The notes: a model not told the origin generated them from the letters alone. A stretch of DNA of 25,000 nucleotides from Botryococcus braunii (GCA_002005505.1 KV908521.1:207322-232321); one strand, 5' to 3'. Shown: positions 1-9,695, numbered from the stretch's first letter. A program made the numbers and translations.

Positions 1-614
1 CCCTTCGATTACGTTGGGTGCAGCAACACGTAAGTAAGCCCCTGCACGTCACATTTTCCCATTCCATGCAAATCTGTATGTTTTGTTCGACTGTTGCAGT
101 CTGCGTCCCCCCTGACAAAAACCATTATGTGCATTGCAGGCAGCAGATGCGCTTACTTGAATCAATTCGATGGAGGTATCTTACACAAAGTTCATGCTTC
201 ATTAGCTTCTCGGCCACCAACTGCCATATTTCCTAGAAGAGTGCCAGCATCAGGTACGCCACAAAGAAATACCATGTATACTCCGTACCTTCTCACGAGA
301 AAAAACTTGAATTGGATAAAATCAGTGGCCCGACCACAACACCAACCCGCAAAGCCTTCCTTATTGCAAGCGGCATCGTGGGTGACATGTCGACGCCCTG
401 CGACACGAATAAGAAGAGATCTAAAGCTGCCACCAAAACAGATACATAAAAAGACCAACAGAAACATAGTGTACGCAACGCAACACGAAGCAAGTCGAAC
501 CCGCCTCGAAAACTTCTTGCCCGGATGTCGGAATGCAGTTAATGGACTCAGACCATTTGGAAGGCTGCAGCTGCTTGATTCTAAGTGAGATAGCGCTCAC
601 ACGCGCGTGTGCTT

Positions 615-615
<1 letters not shown>
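1..615. other. unassigned left flank
   Basis: No gene can be called here. Two plausible splice-acceptor contexts on the plus strand (ending near 99 and 140) and one on the minus strand (near 397) precede short open frames, and a minus-strand frame at 293-493 has hydrophobic stretches. None can be linked to another exon. It could contain the end of a gene lying to the left. Confidence 0.3.
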
Positions 616-708
<93 letters not shown>

Positions 709-731
709 TATGTGTGCGCGCGCGCGCGCGC
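616..731. repeat. (GT)n microsatellite followed by (GC)n
   Basis: An uninterrupted GT run of about 91 bp (616-706) is followed by a short interruption and an alternating CG run to about 731. Alternating purine-pyrimidine DNA of this kind can adopt Z-form. Long open frames through it are repeat artefacts. Confidence 0.97.
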
Positions 732-747
732 GTGCGTGTTTGTTAGA

Positions 748-911
748 AGGGGCGGGGGCAGGGAGGGAAAGGAGGAGAAGGCCTAGGAGGATGGAAGAGG
801 AGGGCGAGCAGGAGGAGGAGGAGCAGGAGGAGCAGGAGAAGTTGATGGAGAAGGAGACGAAGGTTTCTGTGAAGATGATGATGTTGGTGTTAATGGTGGC
901 GGTGGTGGTGG

Positions 912-999
<88 letters not shown>

Positions 1000-1012
1000 G
1001 GTGGTCGCGGTG
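748..1012. repeat. purine-rich tract and compound (GGT)n-(GAT)n-(GGT)n array
   Basis: Positions 748-845 are an irregular AGG/GAG tract. From about 890 a GGT block passes into about 24 GAT units (about 913-984) and back into GGT units to about 1004. The symmetric GGT-GAT-GGT order suggests the GAT block expanded inside an older GGT array. Frames giving poly-Met or poly-Ser are artefacts. Confidence 0.95.
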
Positions 1013-1164
1013 GCCTCAGCCAGTTTTTCGTAGCTGACTTCCTCATAATATGAAATTTTACCTACTTGTCCACTAATGAACCGTCAGCTTGTCAGCTGTT
1101 AGGGCTCGACTCGGATGCGGATTCTCTAGCGCTCGAGATCCTTGATGTAAGGGTATCTTTGTAT

Positions 1165-1490
1165 ACCTTGTAGTGCTGAACATGTATCGGGGCCTGGCTA
1201 CGTGTCCACCGTTTTTAACCCAGGTCGTGTCGATCTATCGGTGCTACCATCCAGGGGTCGTTACAAAAGACATACCGAATTTTATCAGGCGGGAGCGCCC
1301 GTACCTTCTGGAGTCCAAGACCCTGTGGGTGGAGTCGCTGTTTAAACTGGTCATTTGGGTGTACCCTTGTAACAAGTTTAGACCGTGTCATGTGCGTCTG
1401 CGTCTTATTTTACACTTGGGTTCTGTTGAGCTGCGTATACGTATATATACGTATATATATCTGGGTCTCGTTTTACACGAGGCTCTTTTG
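1165..1490 (+). repeat. interspersed repeat, copy A
   Basis: This segment is a diverged direct copy of 3135-3395. Shared blocks in the same order are 1181-1206 with 3150-3175 (one mismatch in 26), about 1230-1243 with 3193-3206, 1287-1317 with 3239-3269 around a GGCGGGARCGCCCG core, GGGTGGAGTC at 1327 with about 3279, and the tail ATATCTGG near 1458. Small indels separate the blocks. No ORF or tRNA-like promoter is recognisable, so its class is unknown. It ends about 65 bp before the proposed start codon of the plus-strand gene. Confidence 0.75.
1436..1455. repeat. 20-bp perfect palindrome (alternating TA/CG)
   Basis: The sequence TATACGTATATATACGTATA equals its own reverse complement. It lies near the end of repeat copy A, about 100 bp upstream of the ATG at 1555. 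It is AT-rich, so low complexity contributes, and a TATA-like role cannot be excluded. Confidence 0.85.
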
Positions 1491-1554
1491 ACTCGACTCT
1501 GGCGCGCGAGCCGGGGAATAACCTGTTCGCCGAAAAGTTTTGCAGTTTCATATC

Positions 1555-1689
1555 ATGGATGAAGAGAAACCTACGACAAGCACTAAATTGCTAGGAGATT
1601 TGGAATCACTAGAATACGACACAGCTCATATGGATGAGGATCCTTACGTACCAAAGGAATTCAATGTCAACAAGGTCTGCGAAGACAAG
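1555..1689 (+). CDS. plus-strand gene, exon 1 (start codon)
   Basis: The frame starts at ATG 1555 and runs 45 codons (MDEEKPTTSTKLLGDLESLE and on) to a donor AAG|GTAGGT at 1690, exactly on a codon border. The peptide is acidic and not low in complexity, as expected of an N-terminal region. An acceptor-like TTTTGCAG ends 10 bp before the ATG, so a 5' untranslated exon may lie upstream. The reading frame continues into the intron to a stop near 1750, which is why the donor is needed. Function unknown. Confidence 0.5.
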
Positions 1690-1854
1690 GTAGGTGAATC
1701 TATTAACATATTACTAGTACTGTTATGCCTGCAGTATACTATGTTGTGTTAAAGCCAATGGATAGTTTGTTATATCCATTGCTACTGGACGGACTGAAGT
1801 GAAACGTTCGACCTAACCCCCTGCGGTATGCATTGCTGCTGTCCAGACTGAATT

Positions 1855-1886
1855 GTTGGGGTCGAACGGGCCCGTTCGACCGCAAC
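1855..1886. repeat. 32-bp palindrome with a perfect 22-bp core
   Basis: GGTCGAACGGG at 1860-1870 is followed directly by its reverse complement at 1871-1881. The arms extend to 1855 and 1886 with one mismatch. It sits in intron 1, with no spacer and no nearby ORF. Confidence 0.95.
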
Positions 1887-2340
1887 ACTAGTACTAATAC
1901 AACACTACTGTTAATAGGTTTTTGGCATACTAGGTTGTTGCAACGCGAGCACTCGCATTGCAAACAATGTATCTGTTCTACGTCATGTAAATACAGCACT
2001 TTTATTGAATATTTCTATTTACTGAATCGGTGAATAATATAAAAACCCCAAGAGCCCATGCTGGCGTCGACTTAACACCGATGTGCCAAAGTGTGTTTCA
2101 ATCCGACTTAACTCGAAGTGCTAGGCTTATTCCGGCCAAATTCATGTTCGTGCAGCCAGCTTCAGAACTGTTGGGCATGCAAGCGTTCTCGCGGATTCAA
2201 CGCCAATTTCAGCCTGTTTTGTAACTCCTGGAAGCACATACCATAGATATACCCGGCCAGAGCTGATATAGCTTCAGCCCCTGCTTGTCCGGAATCGATT
2301 GATAGACCGGATGTCCGTTATAGGTATGTGGGTTGTGCAG

Positions 2341-2907
2341 ATATCGTTAGAGTCTCTTGCAGTTCCGGAGCCTGTGCAATTTTCAGTCCCAGAGGCGAAC
2401 CTCGACGACAGAGCTCTTTACTTGAAGATACATTCTGGAGGCATCGTAGGAGCTACCACAGAAGTGAAGCAAGACGAAAAACTTGACCCTGAGCTATTTA
2501 TATTAAGGCATTTGAAGTACGTACTTCCTACAGCCGAGACCGAGCTAAAATCTGCGAAGTTTAAGGACGTCGACGCTGATGTCACTCAAATGACCATTTC
2601 TTGTAAACTAACGTTCGCGACAGTTGAACTAGCTGAGAAGGTGCTTTCAGCATTCATCACGGAGCAGGAAAAGAATCGTGAGAGCCTGCATGGTTTATTC
2701 CTTTGCCGCTGGTGCGATCGATACGAATTTAAATCATTATTAGATCTTGAAGAAAAGGCAATTTATGAGGGCAGGGACCTTCAATGGATAAAGGGAGCCA
2801 TGTTCATTGATGGTGTAAAACAGTCGTCAGCTTCATATAAACAGACGCGCCGGATTCTCTGCAGAGGAACCCCTGCAGAGGATCTGGAGCACTTTTCTAT
2901 TAGCAAG
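2341..2907 (+). CDS. plus-strand gene, exon 2
   Basis: This 189-codon exon is bounded by an acceptor GGGTTGTGCAG at 2340 and a donor AAG|GTAAGT at 2908, and both borders are phase 0. The peptide runs from ISLESLAVPEPVQFSVPEAN to EDLEHFSISK. It is mixed alpha/beta in composition, rich in Glu and Lys, and includes a stretch LFLCRWCDRYEF with Trp and two Cys. No membrane segment or known domain is visible. The frame stays open only about 13 codons past the donor. This is the best single coding call in the left half. Confidence 0.75.
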
Positions 2908-3134
2908 GTAAGTTCCCTTACGGGTGAAGGTAAGATTTCATCATAAATAGTCTTCCAGTGCAATCCATTATTGAGTATTATGGGATTCCAATTTATTCTC
3001 AAGAGAATCGCCTTGTGTTGCTGCTTAATGTGTTGAACTCATAAAGCTGGGGCTTTGAAATTTAATATTCATCCTAGTCTCATCATAGGACGGGATCCTC
3101 CACCGGAGGGCGAGTTTAACCGCCTTCTTGTGTA

Positions 3135-3395
3135 CTTCGTGGTGCTGCACATGTATCGGGGCCTGCCTACGTGTCGACTGTTCCAATTGTGTCAGTCTAT
3201 CGGTGTGAACCATGATGAAGTTATGCCAGTGATTCACCGGGCGGGAACGCCCGAACCTTCGGGAGTAAAAGGCCTTTCGGGTGGAGTCACCATTCATGCC
3301 GGTGTTTCGGGTTCACCCTTATCATTACAAGGGTTACAGCAAGCTTCGACCATATGGTTGCATCTCATATCTGGTTCTTGTCTTACCCCGGGGTG
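3135..3395 (+). repeat. interspersed repeat, copy B
   Basis: Direct-orientation relative of 1165-1490 (blocks listed there). This copy lies in intron 2 of the plus-strand gene and ends against a G-rich tract. It contains a short hairpin GGGCGGGAACGCCCG at about 3240. Its class is unknown. Confidence 0.75.
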
Positions 3396-3568
3396 GTGGG
3401 GGAGGAAGGGGGGAAGGGATGGAGGAAGGGAGGGAGGAAGGGAGGGAGGGGGGTAACGGAGGGATCCCTCCGGAGGGAGGGAGGCCCTGGGGAGGGAGGG
3501 GGAGAGGGGGATGGAGGGAGGGGTCCCCGGGAGGGAGGGAGGGAGGGAGAGAGGGAGGGAGGGGGAGG
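3390..3568 (+). repeat. G-rich (GGGA/GGGAGG)n tract
   Basis: About 180 bp are almost pure purine on the plus strand, built of GGGA, GGAGG and GAGGGG units with many runs of three or more G. Such strand-asymmetric DNA or RNA could form G-quadruplexes or R-loops. It lies in intron 2, so the G-rich strand would be the transcript. Pro/Ser-rich and Gly/Arg-rich frames across it are artefacts. Confidence 0.95.
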
Positions 3569-3721
3569 GTTGATGGGACTAAGACAGGAAGCCAAAAGGC
3601 CATCACACTTATTTGAAGTTTTAGCAATGATTTAAAACTAATCGAGTGCAATAAGTTGAGAGTATGTTATATCGTGGGATTCTGAGTTATAACCTAATTA
3701 GGATTTTGACCTTGGGATTCA

Positions 3722-3751
3722 TCTAATTGTGGCATCGATGCCACAATTAGA
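3722..3751. repeat. 30-bp perfect palindrome
   Basis: The 15-base arm TCTAATTGTGGCATC (3722-3736) is followed without spacer by its exact reverse complement (3737-3751). A shorter palindrome CCTAATTAGG lies at 3693-3702. Both are in intron 2 upstream of the retrotransposon. This is the longest perfect palindrome I found in the window. Confidence 0.97.
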
Positions 3752-3934
3752 CAGAACCAATTTCCCACTATACTGAGTATTTCACTGACCGATGATCCAA
3801 GACACTGAACTTTTATTTAACTAGTTAACAGTACTGTGTGCCGGATATCTGATCATCTGATAGTTGCCGAGTTCATGTAGATTTGTACCGGGTCTGGATA
3901 TAGGTATAAAGGTTCTTATAAAATATTACGTGCA

Positions 3935-3939
3935 CAATA
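3935..3939. repeat. 5-bp target site duplication, left copy
   Basis: CAATA directly precedes the 5' LTR and recurs directly after the 3' LTR at 9970-9974. Five-bp duplications are usual for Ty3-type integration. Confidence 0.93.
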
Positions 3940-4200
3940 TGTAGCATTTCCTAGGGTATAATGCTCTAGTAGGGTCCTTGGCATAGTGCATGACTTGCCT
4001 TGTGATCTAGTTCGCAGTACAACCTCGCTCAGGTACTTCGCTCGGTTGCCCGATCACGCGTCTGTGGCAGTACGATATAATTCAATCCACCCTGGGTTTA
4101 AGAGTACGCTTGCGAATCAATCATGTAACACTCTTTTGTTGCACACCACGAACGTCTCACTGTCTCCTTCTAAACCTCTTCCGCTAAGCTATAGTCTACA
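3940..4200 (+). repeat. 5' LTR
   Basis: 261 bp from TGTAGCATTTCC to TAGTCTACA, matching 9709-9969 at 260 positions. An AT-rich GATATAATT at about 4074 could serve in transcription. No element boundary inside the LTR (U3/R/U5) can be placed from the sequence alone. Confidence 0.97.
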
Positions 4201-4201
4201 G

Positions 4202-4214
4202 TGGTATCGGCGAC
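4202..4214 (+). promoter_or_regulatory. primer binding site
   Basis: TGGTATCGGCGAC begins one base after the 5' LTR. TGG pairs with the tRNA CCA end, and TGGTATC is the start of the initiator-methionine primer site in many plant elements. The remaining bases differ from the plant site, so the primer tRNA is inferred only as far as the first seven bases. Confidence 0.75.
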
Positions 4215-4233
4215 AAGGATTACTTCCTTGTCG
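4211..4233 (+). repeat. perfect 9-bp hairpin overlapping the primer site end
   Basis: CGACAAGGA (4211-4219) and TCCTTGTCG (4225-4233) are exact reverse complements around a 5-nt loop. In the RNA this stem would sit directly beside, and partly overlap, the primer binding site in the leader ahead of gag. Confidence 0.9.
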
Positions 4234-4265
4234 TTCGTTCGTGGTGCGTTTCTTTCGTGATTGTG

Positions 4266-5292
4266 ATGTCTCGGCATCCTTGTTCGAGTTCGAGGGTCCG
4301 TGCACCGAGTCCTGGCATCGCAGAGCCAGATCCATCCATAGATCTTCTTGCTTATGTATATGTAGATCGTTCATGGGTAGATCTTCGTTGTATGCTTAGG
4401 CGTGTGGTAGATATCGGTGCCCTGCTCGAAGGAGCCGTTGCATTAGGATCTAGTGTTCCGTCGCATTCCCCTCCAGTTGATACCGCTCAGAGCATTTCAA
4501 AGGGACTTGAGATGTTAATTCAGTGCTCTCTCGCGCAACCTGCATCTGTGGTCGTGCCGCAGCCCATACCAACGGCGATTCCGGCATCGGCTACAGCCTC
4601 GTCAGGTTCAGGGAAGCCCTCGCTCAAGTTGCCATACCCATCTGTATTCGAGGGAGATCCAATGAAGTTGGATCCATGGCTTATGCAGACTGAAATGTGT
4701 TTGGGGACCTACGATGTAGGCTTGGCATCCGCTCGGTGGAGGTGGCTACGACGTTCTAGCGTTGGATTGGTGGACTGGGCAGTTTAAGTTAATTGCTTCA
4801 GGGAGTCTTGCTGCTTATGGGACGTGGGAATCGTTTGTGACTGCACTTACTGCTGCTTTTAGGCCTGTAGAGCTGCATAAGAGGCATTTAGAGCAGTTGC
4901 TGAGTCTCTCACAGGGAAAGACTGACATGCGAAGCTATATTGCAACATTTAATGCATTGAGGTCAAAGGTTCCAAAGGCATTTGCAGAAGAGACTTTGTG
5001 TCACTTATTTTTGGCTGGCTGCAGGGCTGATCTTCAGAAAAGCATCTCCCTACAGTATCCCCAGACCTTGGAAGACTGCTTCAAGCATGCTGTGACAATA
5101 TCAGACCTCCCAGGACCGTCTAAGCCTGTGAACCCTGCTCCAAAGTACTCCCCTGACTCCAAGTCACCAGGCCCGACAAAAACTTCTGCGCAGCCCTGCG
5201 CACATTGTGGCAAGGCAGGACACGCAGCAGAGCGTTGCTGGAAATTGCATCCAGAGCTCAGACAACCCAAGCGCAAGTCAAGTACTACTTGA
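4266..5292 (+). pseudogene. gag: gag (capsid and CCHC zinc knuckle), frameshifted
   Basis: Gag would form the particle and bind element RNA. The first frame starts at ATG 4266 and carries a Ser/Ala/Pro-rich leader, then the capsid-like FEGDPMKLDPWL region, but ends at 4787. The second frame is open from 4720 and continues with ALDWWTGQF, a typical Retrotrans_gag stretch, to a stop at 5290-5292. Near its end is a zinc knuckle C-X2-C-X4-H-X4-C (CAHCGKAGHAAERC) followed by a Lys-rich tail. Between about 4733 and 4756 a third frame (VEVATTF) looks like the missing link, so at least two small indels are needed. The break lies inside the conserved capsid region, so it is not a normal programmed gag-pol frameshift. 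Confidence 0.88.
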
Positions 5293-5335
5293 TTTGTTGG
5301 TCTTCTTTGGTAAAACAGCAGTGTGAGTCCTGTTT

Positions 5336-5986
5336 ATGATGCCAGCCAACTGTTCAGAGCCCCAGTATGGTATTCCTGTTTTGTATGAGCTTGGTCATCT
5401 GCAGAATTATTTCCACAGTTGTTACCATAATTTCATGACCCATATTGTAGGTGGGCATGGTTTGTGTAGAGAGTTTCAGACATCCCCCTCTGCCAGTGAC
5501 CTGATCAGTCCTGAGAGCATGTTTAAGAGAGATGCAGCTCCTCACCTTATTGATAGTGATGCTCATGTTGTTTTGTTTGTTGATAGTAGTGATAGAGAGG
5601 ATTCTGTCAGCCAGCTTGTGTCACAGCTACTGCCAGGTACTAGATTGACTGTGCTCTCTTGCCTGAGCCACTGTGAACAGGTGCTGGAAGGGACTACACA
5701 ACAACAGTCTCATGATGTACTACTCTCGGCTTCTGTTTTGGCTGCATTGGGTTTATCTTCCACCACTATGTGCACACCCCATTGCAATTCCCATACAGGC
5801 TTGCCCTTGTTAGTTGTTTGGTACAGTCTGGCTGTCTCGGTGAGAAGAAGAAGCCACTGCCTGCAACCTGTTTTGACTCTTTTGTTCAGCTTGACAGTAG
5901 ACACATTGTGGATGGTCTTGATCTTTCTGGTACTTGTATTGAGTTTGAGGGAACTCTTGCTGGTAGGACTGTCAGGATTTTGTTAG
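5336..5986 (+). CDS. retrotransposon ORF of unknown role between gag and protease
   Basis: A 216-codon frame begins at ATG 5336 in a different frame from both the second gag segment and pol. It overlaps the open pol frame from 5716. Its first about 170 codons (MMPANCSEPQYGIPVLYELG and on) have ordinary amino-acid composition and include the acidic stretch LFVDSSDRED. The rest, over the region where the pol frame encodes the protease lead-in, turns very hydrophobic and is probably a shadow. It may be the N-terminal part of pol displaced by a frameshift, or an accessory reading frame. I do not recognise a domain. Confidence 0.45.
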   Translation: MMPANCSEPQYGIPVLYELGHLQNYFHSCYHNFMTHIVGGHGLCREFQTSPSASDLISPESMFKRDAAPHLIDSDAHVVLFVDSSDREDSVSQLVSQLLPGTRLTVLSCLSHCEQVLEGTTQQQSHDVLLSASVLAALGLSSTTMCTPHCNSHTGLPLLVVWYSLAVSVRRRSHCLQPVLTLLFSLTVDTLWMVLIFLVLVLSLRELLLVGLSGFC

Positions 5987-8466
5987 ACAGTGGAGCTTCT
6001 GCAAATTTTATTGATGATAAACTTGTGCATGAGCTTGCCCTTCCCACTGAATCTATGAGTTCACATGTTACTGTGAGAGTAGCTGATGGCAGAACATCTA
6101 TGGTAGGACATAGTGTGTCAACTGACCTGACTGTTGGGACATTGGGTTTTAGAGTCACCTGCCTCCCTACTGAGTTGACTTATTATGATCTTGTCTTGGG
6201 CAAACCTTGGCTTACTGCTTTTAACCGAGTTGTAAATTGGAAATTGAATGCTGTGTCCTTGGTTCATGCTGATCAAACACATGTACTTTTGGGGTGTCAG
6301 AGGTCAGGCATGCCAGAATATGTGATTTCTTCTATGGAAGTAGAAGAGATGGTGAAGTTGGGTGAATCAATCTATGTTGTTCAATTAAATGCAGTGACTG
6401 ACAGTCCAGATACCGATGCATATAATGTGCCAGAGTTGGAGGAGCTTTTGCAGGAGTTTCAAGATGTTTTATCTGGACTTCCTGAAGGCCTACCCCCTAC
6501 TCGTGCTGGAGACCACCATATCAGATTGGAGCCGGAGGCAACTCCTCCAGTCTCTCGTATTTACCCACTGTCCGGAGCTCAGCTGGCTGAACTTCGTGCG
6601 CAGTTACAAGAGCTCCTGGAGCGAGGCTTCATCCGCCCATCAACATCCCCTTTTGGTGCACCTATCTTATTTGTCCCAAAGAAAGATGGTGGCTGGCGTT
6701 TGTGCATTGACTATAGAGCCTTGAATAGGATTACTGTTAGGAACCAGCACCCATTGCCTAGAATTGATGAGATGTTTGAACAACTTCATGGCAGTTGTAT
6801 CTTTTCTAAACTTGATCTGGCTTCTGGGTATCATCAGATACGTATGCATGAAGACAGTATAGAAAAGACTGCATTTAAAACTCGTTATGGTCATTATGAA
6901 TTTACTGTGATGCCTTTTGGGTTGACTAATGCTCCTGCCACCTTTCAGGCTGTAATGAACTCTGTCTTGGCTCCCTTTCTTGACAGATTTGTGCTAGTGT
7001 ACCTAGACGATATCCTCATTTATTTTAAATCTGTTGCAGAACATATGGAGCAACTAAGAACTGTCTTGTCAGTGTTACGGGAACATAAATTTTATTGTAA
7101 AAGGTCTAAGTGTGAATTTGCTGCCAAGCAGGTGGAATACCTTGGGCACCTGTTGACACCGGATGGGATCAAGGTGGATCCTAGGAAGGTTGCTGCCATT
7201 CAGGATTGGCCCACTCCTTGTAATGTGTCACAGTTGAGAGGGTTCCTTGGGTTGACACAATATTATGACACTTTTATTGACCATTTTGCAGATGTTGCTT
7301 ATCCTATGACTGAGTTGCTTAAGAAGGATATGCCTTGGACCTGGGAGGGACCCCAGAGGGAAGCCTTTGTTGCACTGAAAGATCTTGTTTCTACTCCTCC
7401 TTGCCTGTTGATGCCTGATTTAGACAAACCTTTTGTTGTACATGTAGACGCCTCAGGATTTGCTGTTGGAGCTGTACTACAGCAGGATCAAGGGAAGGGA
7501 CTGCAGCCCGTGGCCTTCGAATCCAGGAAATTCCAACCCCCTGAAAGGAAGTTAGCACCCTATGATAGAGAATTGCTTGCCCTGGTACATGCATTACTGA
7601 AGTGGAAGCATTTGTTGCTAGGGGCTAAGTTTACTGTGCACACTGACCAGCAAGCACTTAAGTATTTACTTACTGCTCCTGTTAGGACTAGTAGACAAGA
7701 ACGTTGGCTTACTGAGATCATGAGGTTCATGCCTGACATCAAATATGTTAAAGGGACTGACAACGTTGTTGCAGATGCTTTATCCAGGCGTGTTGATTTA
7801 GCAGTAATGCATGTCTCCTCTGTTTCTGTCTCGTCCCTCCTACCAGAAATTGCTTTGCTGTGTACTAATGACCCCACAGTTACTAAACTGGTGGAAGAAG
7901 GTGTTTTGGTGATGAGAGACACTATACCTTATTATGTGCAGTCAGGTCGAGTATTTGTCCCTGATGCAATGAGAGAGAAGGTATTGAGAGAGTGTCATTC
8001 CACCCCCTTTTCTGGACATCTTGGGATTAACAAGATGCATGACTTAGTTTGCAGGAACTTTTGGTGGCCACGGCTCAACTCGTCAGTCAGGGACTTTTGC
8101 AGGTCTTGTGACACCTGCCAGCGCACTAAAGGGACGGGAACTGTACCTTATGGACTGCTCCAGCCACTACCTATTCCGGATGGACCTTGGCAGAGCGTTT
8201 CCCAGGACTTAGTGACTGATTTACCTGTCTGTTGTGGGTTTGATTCTATTGTGGTATTTGTTGATAGGTTTTCTAAGTTGTGTGTATTGGCTGCATGCAA
8301 TAAAACTATCACTGCACCCCAGCTTGCACAACTATTTATTGACAGGGTCTTTGTGAGATTTGGAATGCCTACCTCAATTGTGAGTGATAGAGATCCTAGG
8401 TTCACTAGCCATTTTTGGCAGGCCTTTATGAATATATTAGACTGCCTTAAAGAGTGCCAAATCTAA
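5716..8466 (+). pseudogene. pol: pol: protease, reverse transcriptase, RNase H, truncated integrase
   Basis: The frame is open from 5716 (ORF start taken at 5770, 898 codons) to a stop at 8464-8466. Counting from 5770: the aspartic protease motif LLDSGAS is at residues 71-77 (Asp73, nt 5986). Reverse transcriptase spans about 260-470 with YLDD at 411-414 (catalytic Asp pair). RNase H spans about 555-672 with HVDASG (Asp560), Glu601, Asp626 and ADALSR (Asp669). The integrase zinc region has His743, His750, Cys780 and Cys783, and the core has Asp813 and Asp873 (SDRDPRF). After HFWQAFMNIL the normal integrase sequence stops and the frame ends 8 codons later. The third catalytic residue, Glu, and about 130-160 following residues are absent. 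Protease, RT and RNase H look intact. Confidence 0.95.
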
Positions 8467-8950
8467 CCTTGCCTCTGCACAGCAACGGCAGAAGACTTAC
8501 GCGGATAAGAAGAGACGGGACCATCCTTTTAAGGTGGGGGACCAGGTCTTGCTGGCTGCGAGGAAGAACTAGCTTGAACCTGGGCTCTCGTCCAAGTTAT
8601 CAGCTAAGTATTTTGGGCCCTTTGTGATTGCTGCAGCAGTTGGTTCTCGAGCTTTTAGGCTTGTGTTGCCTGAGACTGTTAACATTCATCCTGTATTTCA
8701 TGTTTCCCAGTTGAAGCCATATGTATCTTCATCTGTACCAGTGACCGTTACTTCACCACCTCCTTTGTATGCAGACAGGCGTGGCGGCGTGTACGAAGTG
8801 GAGGCCATCATAGCTAAGAAGAGAGTTGGAAAGTCTTGGCGCTACTTAGTCAAATGGAAAGGCTACGATGAGACTGAGAATACTTGGGAGCCTCTTGCCC
8901 ATGTTCGCCATCTGGCTGATGACGTGGCAGCTGCCCCTGTCTTCTCCTAA
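8441..8950 (+). pseudogene. integrase C-terminal remnant with chromodomain
   Basis: This frame is shifted relative to pol and open from 8441, right at the deletion junction. ALKSAKSNLASAQQRQKTYA and the following KVGDQVLL match the region after the integrase core in Ty3-type elements. A TAG at 8570-8572 interrupts it, then the frame resumes with LSAKYFGPF and VNIHPVFHVSQLKPY, as in GPY/F-type integrase tails. The chromodomain is at about 8792-8926 (YEVEAII..., YLVKWKGYDETENTWEPL), with the aromatic residues expected to bind methylated histone tails. Chromodomains of chromoviruses are thought to guide integration to marked chromatin. The frame ends at 8948-8950. Confidence 0.92.
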
Positions 8951-9695
8951 GTCCCACTTGCGGGCATCCCCTGATTAAGCCATTTGCGGCTTGAGCCTTT
9001 TCCAGCCACTTGCGGCTGATGACCCTTGAAGCTTCAATGCCAGCCAGCTTGGGTTTGGGAGGGAGGGAGGGTGGAAGGGTCTGGGAGGGGGATTCGTGAT
9101 TGGGGATTTGCATGCATGTCTCTTGGTTATATGTTTTGCATGGGTTATGTTTCCTTGACCCACGGCTCCACTTTGTGATGCACTTGCTGTTGCAGTGTAG
9201 CTGCAAATTGTAGTTCCGTGCTTGAATAACTTGCTTTGGTATCTTACCCATGAGATACAACATGTGGCAGTTAGTGTGTCTAGCTTGCTGCTCTAGACAA
9301 TATGCCTTATGCCCGTTGTTGGAAAGCCACCTCAAGCGAAGGTTGCACTGCGTAGCAGGGTAACTGGACCTAAGGTTTGGACAAGTGCTAGTCTAATGAC
9401 TCAACCTTATTGTTTCATCACTGGTGTGAGTGCTGTCTAGGGAGTTCGTCCCCTAAGTTAGAGGATCCGCCTTGCAGACGATAGTCCTTAGAATGTTAAG
9501 GTATTCGAGCATTGAGCAGATGAGTCCCTCGTCTGTGTCGTGCTAAACTTGCTTGTGGATTTCATCCTCTGACTTGCGTTATGTAGTAACTATAGGAGGT
9601 GTGATTGTCTATAGTTACAGTAAGCAGGGTTCGTGATACCCCTGTCTTACGTTTGTGGCCCCATTTGCCATAAACATCATCTCATAGCTTATGCC
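8951..9695 (+). other. retrotransposon 3' noncoding region
   Basis: About 745 bp without a credible ORF lie between the chromodomain stop and the polypurine tract. It includes a short G-rich run (9056-9090) and an inverted repeat GTAACTATAG (9586-9595) / CTATAGTTAC (9609-9618). Confidence 0.8.

Noticed and set aside
94..588. 164-codon plus-strand frame in the left flank
   Set aside because: It begins at a non-ATG codon, has no recognisable domain, and competes with open frames on both strands.
3281..3651. Gly/Arg-rich and Pro/Ser-rich frames
   Set aside because: They are produced by the G-rich simple tract and have no counterpart outside it.
3986..4399. Plus-strand frame inside the 5' LTR and leader
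   Set aside because: It recurs in the 3' LTR only as far as the LTR end, crosses the primer site, and does not match Gag.
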